A stretch of DNA of 64,000 bases, from the NCBI GenBank assembly GCA_019636845.1, contig JAHBWV010000001.1, positions 2,852,001 through 2,916,000 of the forward strand. Direction: 5' to 3'. This document shows, one piece after another, positions 18,169 through 25,808 of the stretch. The notes beneath the pieces are model-generated. The model worked only from the letters and a program-made list of their open reading frames with translations. It had not been told where the DNA came from and ran no database searches. The DNA is from Phycisphaeraceae bacterium (GTDB taxonomy: Bacteria; Planctomycetota; Phycisphaerae; Phycisphaerales; UBA1924). The translations under genes and the position numbers were made by a program. Within the stretch, counting starts at the first letter, position 1. Each line of letters opens with the position of its first letter.

Positions 18169-19257
18169 TCAGGCCGGCTTGATCGCGAACACCCGCGCCC
18201 AGTTGCCCCACTCGAAGCCAGCCACATCGGCATCGCTCCAACCCCGACGCCGCAGCGCATCGCTGATGAGCGCCATCTCTTCGTGGCTGCTGATTCCCGC
18301 CGGGATGTCGTTCCGAGTAATGCCGCCGTCGAGGTCAGAACCGAGGCCGACGCCTCGGCGATGACCCATGATGGCGCAGACGTGTTCGATGTGATCGGCC
18401 GCGTCGTCGATCGAGGGGCGATCGTTCGGATCGTCTCGACGAAGGCCGGAGCGGATGAAGGATCGCACCAGATTCAGGCCCACGACACCGCCGCGGCGTC
18501 CGATCTCCTTGATGTGGGCGTCGAGGAGGTGACGCTGATTCGGAGCGGCGCCCTGTATCGCGCCACGGGCGGGCCACTCGAGCAGAGCCGAGCAGTTGGA
18601 ATGCGAAGCGATGACGAGCGAGTCGGTAAGGCCGAAGAGGTCGTCCATGGCGTGCCACGACAGGTGCGAGAGATCGTGAACAACACCCTCAGCGTCCATC
18701 GCCAGAGCGAGTTCTCGCCCCAATGGTGCGAGCCCCGGCGCATCGGTCGGTCCGCGCTCGGCGTTCCCGGCTGTGTAACGCGAGCCGCGCCCCCAAGCCA
18801 TGCCGAGAACCGACACACCCCTCTCGACCCACCAGCCCAGCTCGTCGGGCGAGCGGATCGGATCGGCGCACTCCATGAGAATCCCGAGCGAGAGCGTTGC
18901 CGGGCCTCGATCCGTTGCGATCGGCAGGTTCATCCCCCGAACACCGCTCCGGGCACGCTCCGGCCGCATGTCGGCAAGCGTGAAGACGCCCTCCTTGTGC
19001 CAAGCGTGATATCGCTCAAGCTGGGCAACCCCGCGTCGGTGCGCTGCCTCCGCATCTGCGGCCGGATACCCGACCTCGTCAGTGCCGCCCGACTCTGTGA
19101 AGATGGTGCCAAGACACGCGCGCACGCCCCCGGCGATCATGGTGGGCCACGAGAGGGCTGCGGGCTGGAAGGGGCCACCACCTTCGAGAGGCGGCTTGGA
19201 TAGGTCCCTCCCGCATTCCGCGAGACACGCAAGGTCAAGATGGGCATCGAACCACAT
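18169..19257 (-). CDS. Membrane dipeptidase (peptidase family M19)
   Basis: 362 residues. I chose the ATG beginning MWFDAHLDL because AAGGA lies 6 nt upstream; another ATG two codons earlier is possible. The family hallmarks are the HxD zinc site at the N-terminus (DAHLDLA), VVHDLSHLSW, LVIASHSN, and VGLGSDLDGG near the C-terminus. Members hydrolyse dipeptides and some cleave beta-lactam-like or D-amino-acid-containing substrates. No signal peptide is visible, so it is probably cytoplasmic. It is divergent from the first zf-TFIIB gene. Confidence 0.88.
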   Translation of the reverse strand: MWFDAHLDLACLAECGRDLSKPPLEGGGPFQPAALSWPTMIAGGVRACLGTIFTESGGTDEVGYPAADAEAAHRRGVAQLERYHAWHKEGVFTLADMRPERARSGVRGMNLPIATDRGPATLSLGILMECADPIRSPDELGWWVERGVSVLGMAWGRGSRYTAGNAERGPTDAPGLAPLGRELALAMDAEGVVHDLSHLSWHAMDDLFGLTDSLVIASHSNCSALLEWPARGAIQGAAPNQRHLLDAHIKEIGRRGGVVGLNLVRSFIRSGLRRDDPNDRPSIDDAADHIEHVCAIMGHRRGVGLGSDLDGGITRNDIPAGISSHEEMALISDALRRRGWSDADVAGFEWGNWARVFAIKPA

Positions 19258-19315
19258 CGGCATTCCTTGATGGTACGAGGTGCCCCCCGAGGCCGCCGGT
19301 TTGTATACTGCGCAG

Positions 19316-19714
19316 ATGGACCAGCACGACGACATCAATGGGCAGATGGTCGAGTGCCCGAAGTGCGCCTCTCGCATGGCGAGATACACGCACGGGGGCA
19401 TCAGCGTCGATCGATGCCCAACGTGCGCCGGTCTCTGGCTGGACGCGCTTGAGCTCGAGCGTCTGATCGACACGCCGGCGGAGGCGCGTGAGTTCGACCG
19501 GGGCTCCAGCGCAAGCCCGCGCCGAGCCGATACACGCAAAGCCATCTCGTGTCCGCGTGACAAGAGCCCGATGGTCGCGATGAGTGACGCACGCCAGCCC
19601 CACGTGTCGTACGAGAAGTGCACGGTGTGTGGAGGCGTCTTCCTTGACGCGGGAGAGCTGCGTGATCTGGCGGAGTTCACGCTCGTTGAGCGGATTCGAT
19701 CGATGCTCGGATGA
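19316..19714 (+). CDS. Double zf-TFIIB-type zinc ribbon protein (copy 1)
   Basis: 132 residues with two zinc-ribbon halves. The first is CPKC...RCPTCAGLWLDALELERL (~13-50) and the second CPRD...KCTVCGGVFLDAGELRDL (~80-122). The C-C-G-x-[FWL]-[LF]-D pattern is typical of Pfam zf-TFIIB. In the second half the first pair is CPRD rather than CPxC. The function of these small ribbon proteins is unknown. The next gene downstream is a paralogue, 61 nt away on the same strand. Confidence 0.82.
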   Translation: MDQHDDINGQMVECPKCASRMARYTHGGISVDRCPTCAGLWLDALELERLIDTPAEAREFDRGSSASPRRADTRKAISCPRDKSPMVAMSDARQPHVSYEKCTVCGGVFLDAGELRDLAEFTLVERIRSMLG

Positions 19715-19775
19715 ATCGAGCAAGATCATGGACGCCGGGTGAGACAAGCCCGGTGCTGGAATGAGAGGTGTGCGC

Positions 19776-20195
19776 GTGGCTTCAGATCATGGGGGAACCG
19801 ACGATCCGAAACTGAACTGTCCGCACGACGGACAGGTCATGGAGAAGATCTGCCTGCAGGGCAATCTCTACGTCGATCGCTGCGCTGCGTGCGGCAGCAT
19901 GTGGTTCGACCCGCACGAGATGGAACGCGTGGTCAAGATCGAAGGCGCGGTCGATATCGTGGACCGAAAGGTCGACACACCCGGACGCCAGACGTGGGTG
20001 ACCGGAGAACTCTGCTGCCCGAGGGACAAATCGCCCCTGATCCACGTCGTGGATCCTCAGCAGCAGCACGTCGAGATGCACACCTGCGGCAAGTGCAGCG
20101 GGATCCTGCTCGACAGGGGCGAATTGCAGGACCTGGCCGACTTCACGATCAAAGAGCGGGTGATCCACATCTTCCGGAAGATCGCGAAGAAATAG
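19776..20195 (+). CDS. Double zf-TFIIB-type zinc ribbon protein (copy 2)
   Basis: 139 residues and the same layout as copy 1: CPHDG...RCAACGSMWFDPHEMERV, then CCPRDKSPLI...CGKCSGILLDRGELQDL. I prefer the GTG start preceded by AGAGG at 7 nt; an ATG at 19761 is also possible. In each half the first cysteine pair is reduced to CPHD/CPRD, so zinc coordination may use fewer cysteines or another ligand. It follows copy 1 and probably arose by tandem duplication. It ends in a basic tail (IFRKIAKK). Confidence 0.8.
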   Translation: MASDHGGTDDPKLNCPHDGQVMEKICLQGNLYVDRCAACGSMWFDPHEMERVVKIEGAVDIVDRKVDTPGRQTWVTGELCCPRDKSPLIHVVDPQQQHVEMHTCGKCSGILLDRGELQDLADFTIKERVIHIFRKIAKK

Positions 20196-20257
20196 CACTT
20201 CCACCCGGCAAGCAGGTCCGCGCTCGGCCATTCCTGCCCGAACACAACAAATCCGGA

Positions 20258-20920
20258 TCAGCACGAAACCGTTGGCACAGAGTCCGGGATGATGATCTCG
20301 GCCTCCGTCTTCGCACGCACATCCTGTGGCGTCACGCCCGGAGCGACTTCTTTCAGAACAAACCGCTGCCTCGCATGATCCATCTCCAGCACGCAGAGAT
20401 CCGTGATGACCATGTCGATGCAGGCCTGCCCCGTGAGCGGCAACGAACACTTGCGTACAAGCTTCGCCGCTCCGTCCTTCGCGTTGTGCTCCATCGTCAC
20501 GACAACCCGCTTGACGCCCGCAACGAGGTCCATCGCGCCGCCCATGCCCTTGACCATCTTGCCCGGAATCATCCAGTTGGCGATATCGCCCTCCTCGGAG
20601 ACCTGCATCGCTCCGAGGATGCACATATCGATGTGACCGCCGCGGATCATGGCGAAGGAATCAGAGGATGAGAAGTACGATGCACCCAGCCGCGCTGTGA
20701 TGGTCTGCTTCCCGGCGTTGATAAGGTCAGGATCAACATCCGTCTCGGTGGGAAAGGGCCCGATGCCGAGCAACCCGTTCTCAGACTGAAGCCAGACATC
20801 CATGCCCTGCGGAATGTGGTTGGCAACGAGCGTGGGCATGCCGATTCCCAGGTTGACGACATAGCCGTCCTTCAGCTCTCGGGCGGCACGAATCGTGATC
20901 TGGTCTCTGCTCAGGGGCAT
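20258..20920 (-). CDS. scoB: 3-oxoacid CoA-transferase subunit B, orphan
   Basis: 220 residues from the ATG starting MPLSRDQI. It has the family I CoA-transferase B features: GYVVNLGIGMPTLV, SENGLLGIGP with the catalytic glutamate (Glu47) that forms the CoA thioester, GGHIDMCILGAMQV and GMGGAMDLVAGVK. Such enzymes move CoA between succinyl-CoA and acetoacetate or similar acids, and need an A subunit, which usually lies just upstream. Here the upstream neighbour is a divergent phosphatase, so no A subunit is adjacent. It is either encoded elsewhere or was lost. Confidence 0.88.
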   Translation of the reverse strand: MPLSRDQITIRAARELKDGYVVNLGIGMPTLVANHIPQGMDVWLQSENGLLGIGPFPTETDVDPDLINAGKQTITARLGASYFSSSDSFAMIRGGHIDMCILGAMQVSEEGDIANWMIPGKMVKGMGGAMDLVAGVKRVVVTMEHNAKDGAAKLVRKCSLPLTGQACIDMVITDLCVLEMDHARQRFVLKEVAPGVTPQDVRAKTEAEIIIPDSVPTVSC

Positions 20921-21063
20921 GATCGGGGCTCCAATGCGCGCAAGGGGCACACCCACTCGTCGGCTGCGTCAACACACGGAAGAATAGTCGCGAGCGTCGC
21001 CCGGCGCGGACAGGGAGGCGACGCGATACGCTCCTGAGTCCCGCACCGAGGAGGAGGCCAGCC

Positions 21064-22359
21064 ATGACCGCGCCACGCAGACACTGGACCGAGGAACTGG
21101 ACATCATCGATCGCCTGATGCGGAGCGTCTCAGACCTGACCGACCCTGAAGAGATGGTCAGCATCTACTGGAACGGCGTCCACGATCTCTTTCCCATCGA
21201 GGACTTTCTCGCGATCTCCCGGCGAGGCGTCGAGCCCCCGGGGTACCTCGTCACACGCTCCTCACGCTTCGAGGAGCACCTGAATCCGTGGAAGCAACGC
21301 CACCGGCTCCCGCGCCTCGAAGGCGGGCTGCTTGGCGAGATCGCCTACGCCAACCGGCCGATCGTCATCGATGATCTGCCCGACCGACTCACGCCCGACG
21401 ATCCAGGGCACTTCTTTCTCCAAGGATTCCAGTCTCTGATCGCGCTCCCCAACTACGAGAACGGGCAATCGCTGAACGTCGGCATGATGCTCTTCAAGCC
21501 GGGCGTCGAGTACGACCGTGCCATGGTTCCCATGATGCACTGGCAGTCGTCGCTCTTCGGGCGAGGAACGCAGAACCTCGTGCTCCGAAACCAACTGACC
21601 GACGCGCTCGCGGCTCTCGATCGTGAGCTCCAGACCGTCGCCCAGATCCAGCGCTCGCTGCTCCCCGTCGAACTCCCGAGCATCCCGGGATTCGAGATCG
21701 CGACCTCGTACGAAACAAGCGCCCGCGCCGGAGGCGACTACTACGACTTCTTCCCTCTCGGTGAGCGAGGTTGGGGCGTCTTCATCGCGGACGTCTCCGG
21801 CCATGGCACGCCCGCAGCAGTGCTGATGGCCGTCACGCACGCGATCGCCCACACCAGGCCGGGCTCCGCCCAGCCCCCTTGCGAGGTCCTCGCTCACATC
21901 AACCACCATCTCGCCAAGTCGTACACAACGTCCGGCACGTTCGTGACCGCGTTCTACGCCGCGATCGATCCCCAGACGCGCCTCGTGTCTTACTCGAACG
22001 CGGGCCACAACCCGCCCCGGCTCGTGCGTGGCGACCGAGTGATCGCCCTCGACGAGAACGCCTCCATACCGCTCGGCATCATGCCCGATGCCTCATTCCA
22101 GGATGGAACCGTGGCACTTCAAAGGGGAGACGTGCTCGTGATGTACACCGACGGAATCACGGAGTCCATGGCCCCGACGGATGCCGCGGGTTCGCGCTCG
22201 CTGTTCGGCGAGAATCGTCTCGATCGTCTGCTGATCGAGTCCCGCCACAGAACGGCAGCTGAGATCGCCGAGAGCATCGTGAACACGACGCGCGCGTTCT
22301 CACGGGGCGAGCCGGCAACCGACGACAGGACACTCATCGTCATGCGTGTGATCGAATAA
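21064..22359 (+). CDS. GAF-SpoIIE (PP2C-type) phosphatase, RsbU-like
   Basis: 431 residues. Residues ~10-165 look like a GAF sensor domain. A short helix (ALAALDRELQTVAQIQRSLLP) is the usual linker to a PP2C SIGMA domain at ~210-428. Metal-binding acidic motifs are present: SARAGGDYYDFF, IADVSGHGTPAA, SNAGHNPP, and the C-terminal DDRTLIVM. Related proteins dephosphorylate anti-sigma antagonists, but no STAS or RsbW-like gene is in the window. It has a good ribosome site (GAGGAGG) and ends 7 nt from the convergent cheB gene. A sensor coupled to chemotaxis is possible but not shown. Confidence 0.88.
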   Translation: MTAPRRHWTEELDIIDRLMRSVSDLTDPEEMVSIYWNGVHDLFPIEDFLAISRRGVEPPGYLVTRSSRFEEHLNPWKQRHRLPRLEGGLLGEIAYANRPIVIDDLPDRLTPDDPGHFFLQGFQSLIALPNYENGQSLNVGMMLFKPGVEYDRAMVPMMHWQSSLFGRGTQNLVLRNQLTDALAALDRELQTVAQIQRSLLPVELPSIPGFEIATSYETSARAGGDYYDFFPLGERGWGVFIADVSGHGTPAAVLMAVTHAIAHTRPGSAQPPCEVLAHINHHLAKSYTTSGTFVTAFYAAIDPQTRLVSYSNAGHNPPRLVRGDRVIALDENASIPLGIMPDASFQDGTVALQRGDVLVMYTDGITESMAPTDAAGSRSLFGENRLDRLLIESRHRTAAEIAESIVNTTRAFSRGEPATDDRTLIVMRVIE

Positions 22360-22366
22360 TGCCGAC

Positions 22367-23431
22367 TCAGGCCGCGGCCCGCGCCTGATCAGCATGGAGC
22401 GTCTTGAGCATCTGAGCGATCGCCGCCGGATGGTGGGCACTGGCGATGCCCGCGCTCACCACCGACTTGGGCATCCCGTAAACGACACACGTCTCCTCGT
22501 TCTGAGCGAGCACGAGCCCGCCAGCACCGTGCAACGCGCGGCACCCCTCGAGCCCATCGGCACCGATGCCGCTCAGAATAATCGCAGCGGCCCTCGATCG
22601 ATAGATCGAAGAAACCGATGCCACCAGCGCGTCCGCGCTCGGACGGTAGAGCGCGTCGGCCGGCTCCTCGGTGGCATATGCCTCCGCACGCCGCGATGGC
22701 AGCTGACGGACCTGCATGTGGCTGCCGCCCTTGGCGATGTAGATCGTGCCGGGCGCGATGATCGCCGATCGATCAACGTGGAGAACAGGCAGGGAGCACA
22801 CCTCGCCGAGCCGCTGGGCCATGGATGCCGTGAACATGGCGGGCATGTGCTGCGCGACCACAACGCTCGGACGGAATCCCGCAGGAATCGACTTGAGGAT
22901 GGACTCGAGCACGGCAGGGCCCCCCGTGCTCGAACCGATGCAGATGATCTCCGTTGAGCGCGAGAGCCGCTTGGCTGCCTGATCCTGTGCAACACTCGGA
23001 CCGACAGAGGCACTCTTGGTCGGACCCGGGCGGTATCTGGACCCCGCGAGCGCTCGCACCTTCGCGAGCAACACGCCGGGCGCAGAGAGATCGTCCTTCG
23101 GCATGACATCCGCCGCTCCGAGCGAGAGCGCACGGATCGCAGCATCAGAGCCGGTAGACGTCAGCGAAGAGATCATCAGCACCCGTGTGGGCTTGCTCTT
23201 CATGATCCGTTCGAGCGCACCGAGTCCGTCCAGACTCGGCATCTCAACGTCAAGCGTCACGACATCCGGGGCGTGCCGATCATTGAGTTCAACGGCATCC
23301 AGCCCGTTGCGGCCTGTGGCGACGACCTCGATGTCCTTCTCCGCAGAGAGGGCCCGCGAGATCGCCATACGCATAAAGGCAGAGTCGTCAACAACAAGAA
23401 CACGGATCACGTGGTGGGTCTCCAGCAGCAT
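22367..23431 (-). CDS. cheB: Chemotaxis response regulator protein-glutamate methylesterase
   Basis: 354 residues. The receiver domain (VLVVDDS, phospho-acceptor Asp61 in TLDVEMP) is linked to a CheB esterase domain with the catalytic triad regions IGSSTGGP, AQHMPAMF and SGIGADG. It removes methyl groups from chemoreceptors to adapt the signal. The ATG lies 2 nt after the fapA stop; a GTG at 23410 with GGAG upstream could be the real start. It is the last gene of the che operon. Confidence 0.95.
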   Translation of the reverse strand: MLLETHHVIRVLVVDDSAFMRMAISRALSAEKDIEVVATGRNGLDAVELNDRHAPDVVTLDVEMPSLDGLGALERIMKSKPTRVLMISSLTSTGSDAAIRALSLGAADVMPKDDLSAPGVLLAKVRALAGSRYRPGPTKSASVGPSVAQDQAAKRLSRSTEIICIGSSTGGPAVLESILKSIPAGFRPSVVVAQHMPAMFTASMAQRLGEVCSLPVLHVDRSAIIAPGTIYIAKGGSHMQVRQLPSRRAEAYATEEPADALYRPSADALVASVSSIYRSRAAAIILSGIGADGLEGCRALHGAGGLVLAQNEETCVVYGMPKSVVSAGIASAHHPAAIAQMLKTLHADQARAAA

Positions 23432-23433
23432 GC

Positions 23434-24840
23434 TCAGGCCGCGCGTGCGGCACGAAGAAAGGACTCAAGCAGACAGGACGTCTCACCGCTCTTGATGATC
23501 GGCAGGCCCGCCTGATCGATGGTGAGCGTGACCGGGCCGCGAACGCCCCGGGTCAGTTCGTACTTCTTGCCGTCGAGAACGATCACGCAGCGCGGGTAGA
23601 TCATGCGGCTCACACTCACATCGACCGTTCGCTGCACGCCGAGCTTCTCTTCGAGCTGGCTGACGACAGACTGCGCCTTCATCGCCTCGGCCCGCGCCTC
23701 CGCGATCTCGAACATTAACTCGGTCAATCGCTCTTTCTGCTGAGGAGTGAGCCCCTTGCCGAACGCGGTGAGGGAGGCATGCTCATCGACAAGTTTCCGG
23801 GTGCTCGCGTTGGCGCCGGTAAGCGCAGCTCTCGCCTGCTCCAGCTCGGCCTGCCCGAGCGGCACTGATCCGAGCACGATCGCCGTGCGCCGCTCTGCCT
23901 CGTTCCCGAGGTCCTTGAGGCGTACCACGCCGGTCACGGTGGTCACACCACCCACGAGCGAGGCGTTCGGAGCGAGCAGCGAGCCGCCGATCGTCAGCGT
24001 GCAGTTGATGATCTCACGATCCACCGAGACATCGCCCGCGATCGCGCCGCTCACACCGTCGAGATACTTGGCGCTCAGTGAACCCCCGACCATCAGCCGC
24101 TGCGACTCCCGCGCGACGATCCCCGACAGAGCATGAAGCGAACCGGCGCACTCGATGCTGCACGAATCGATCATCGGTACGATCTCAAGATCGCCAGCCA
24201 CGCGAAACTGCAGACCCGCATGAGGCGGCACAACGACGCGCACGGCACCGTCAAAGTCGATGAGACGCGCAGCGGGATCGATCCTCTCGGAGATCTCAAG
24301 GTACGGCCGCACGGACACCGCGCCATCTTCTTTCCGCAGGATCCCATCGCAGACGGCCCGGATCACACCGTCAGAGCCGACCTGCACGCCGTCGAGCAGC
24401 CGCAGACCGAGCGGCTTTCCCCCGCGTGCGGCCACACGCCCGCCAAGAACATCGCGCCCGTCTTCCCCCTGGGTCTCCTGGTGTACTTTCGCCAGAACAT
24501 CCCCCGCAGAGACACGGATGAGCCCTTTGTCGCGCAGATGGAGCGTGTCGTGTGAGTCCTTGGCTTCATCTCTGGCAAGCCACTCGACCCGCGCATCCTC
24601 GCCGTTGACCGGAGGGGTCCCGACGGCGATGGCATACTCGCCCCCATTCGACAGGGAACTCGGATCGAACCCATCGATCCGGGCATGGACATCGCGCGTC
24701 AGCTCGACCTTCGCGTCGGAGATGATGGCGAGCAACGCGGGCTTGCTCAGCGACTCGGGGTCGCACGACGCGGGCACGCTGAGATCGGCGCGCATGCGCG
24801 CATCCGCTATCACGATGCGTGGCTCGTTCTCACGTCCCAT
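23434..24840 (-). CDS. fapA: FapA / DUF342 family protein in che operon
   Basis: 468 residues. The ATG has AAGGAG 6 nt upstream. The protein matches the DUF342 (FapA) family: an N-terminal region, then a long beta-rich part with repeated VxG-D turns (residues ~140-310, for example GVVARESQRLMVGGSLSAK-like strands), then a helical segment (~330-405), and a short C-terminal beta domain. In gammaproteobacteria and others FapA proteins are linked to polar flagellum function. Its place between cheY and cheB argues for a role in this system's localisation or assembly. That role is an inference. Confidence 0.82.
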   Translation of the reverse strand: MGRENEPRIVIADARMRADLSVPASCDPESLSKPALLAIISDAKVELTRDVHARIDGFDPSSLSNGGEYAIAVGTPPVNGEDARVEWLARDEAKDSHDTLHLRDKGLIRVSAGDVLAKVHQETQGEDGRDVLGGRVAARGGKPLGLRLLDGVQVGSDGVIRAVCDGILRKEDGAVSVRPYLEISERIDPAARLIDFDGAVRVVVPPHAGLQFRVAGDLEIVPMIDSCSIECAGSLHALSGIVARESQRLMVGGSLSAKYLDGVSGAIAGDVSVDREIINCTLTIGGSLLAPNASLVGGVTTVTGVVRLKDLGNEAERRTAIVLGSVPLGQAELEQARAALTGANASTRKLVDEHASLTAFGKGLTPQQKERLTELMFEIAEARAEAMKAQSVVSQLEEKLGVQRTVDVSVSRMIYPRCVIVLDGKKYELTRGVRGPVTLTIDQAGLPIIKSGETSCLLESFLRAARAA

Positions 24841-24887
24841 GCTGTGCTCCTTCGGCGCGGACGACCCGCGACACACGACGACATCGC

Positions 24888-25259
24888 TCAGGCGGCCTTG
24901 GTCTTCTCGAGCGTCTCTTTGATCCGCTGAGAGAGCAGATCCGGAGAGAACGGCTTGATCAGGTAGTTGTTGACTCCCGCCTTGATGGCCTCGATCACGC
25001 GGTTCTTCTCCGCTTCCGTCGTGACCATCATGATGGGGGCCTTGCCGCCCTGGGCGCGGTACTTCTTCACGAATGTCAGACCATCCATGTTGGGCATGTT
25101 CCAGTCAACCAGCATGAGATCGGGATTGACGCTGCCGACCTTGGTCAGCGCATCGAGCCCGTCGCACGCCTCTTCGATATCCGTGTAGCCGAGCTGGCCG
25201 AGCACGCCCTTCTGGACGTTGCGGATCGTTCGCGAATCATCGACGAGTAGGATCTTCAT
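24888..25259 (-). CDS. cheY: Chemotaxis response regulator CheY
   Basis: A stand-alone receiver domain of 123 residues. The acidic pocket (VDDS), phospho-acceptor Asp52 (MLVDWNMP), switch Thr80 and Lys102 (YLIKPF) are all present. Phosphorylated by CheA, it would bind the motor or another output. It sits between cheX and fapA in the operon. Confidence 0.94.
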   Translation of the reverse strand: MKILLVDDSRTIRNVQKGVLGQLGYTDIEEACDGLDALTKVGSVNPDLMLVDWNMPNMDGLTFVKKYRAQGGKAPIMMVTTEAEKNRVIEAIKAGVNNYLIKPFSPDLLSQRIKETLEKTKAA

Positions 25260-25290
25260 TGATCATTCCTCCAGTGGGTGACGTGGTGGT

Positions 25291-25791
25291 TCAGGCGGCG
25301 ATGCGTGGACGAAGGCCGAACTGCTGCGCGCTCCGCTCGTTGAGGAGGACGTCGACGGCGAAACTGCCGCACTCGCACTCACACGGGATGTTGACGCACA
25401 CCGCGTCCCGAGAGCCGACCACAAGGTGGTTCTGGCCGACGATGATCGACGGGCACGAGATCGAGATGTTCTTGCCCTTGAACTTCGCCTTCGCGCCGCC
25501 AACCACCATGTTGGCAAGCTCACCGACGGCATCGGCAAAGTCCGGTGTCGAGGCGTCGATCTCAACGCCAGCGAAGAGACTCGCAACGCGGACCGCCGTG
25601 TCCGCCGGGAACCGCAACGCGACCGTTCCCTCGATGTCGCCGGACATGGCGATGATGCCGGACACATCGTGGGCCGATTCGCGGACCACCGGCACCTCGG
25701 CGGGCTGGCCGACCTGCACCTGCAGATTCAGCATGGTCGAGAACACGTTCTCGGCCGAGGATACGAACGGAAGTGACAACTCATCAAGCAT
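25291..25791 (-). CDS. cheX: CheX-type CheY-P phosphatase
   Basis: 166 residues from the ATG near MLDELSLPF; upstream residues of the longer frame overlap cheA. The CheC/CheX family active-site pattern E-x2-N is in GELANMVVGG, and MSGDIEGTVALRFP is typical of CheX. It should remove the phosphate from CheY-P and so end the response, replacing CheZ. It starts 18 nt after the cheA stop. Confidence 0.85.
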   Translation of the reverse strand: MLDELSLPFVSSAENVFSTMLNLQVQVGQPAEVPVVRESAHDVSGIIAMSGDIEGTVALRFPADTAVRVASLFAGVEIDASTPDFADAVGELANMVVGGAKAKFKGKNISISCPSIIVGQNHLVVGSRDAVCVNIPCECECGSFAVDVLLNERSAQQFGLRPRIAA

Positions 25792-25808
25792 CGGACTCTC
25801 CCTTGTAC

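Noticed and set aside
18335..19203. Plus- and minus-strand frames overlapping the M19 dipeptidase gene
   Set aside because: All are shadows; only the minus-strand dipeptidase frame has family motifs and a ribosome site.
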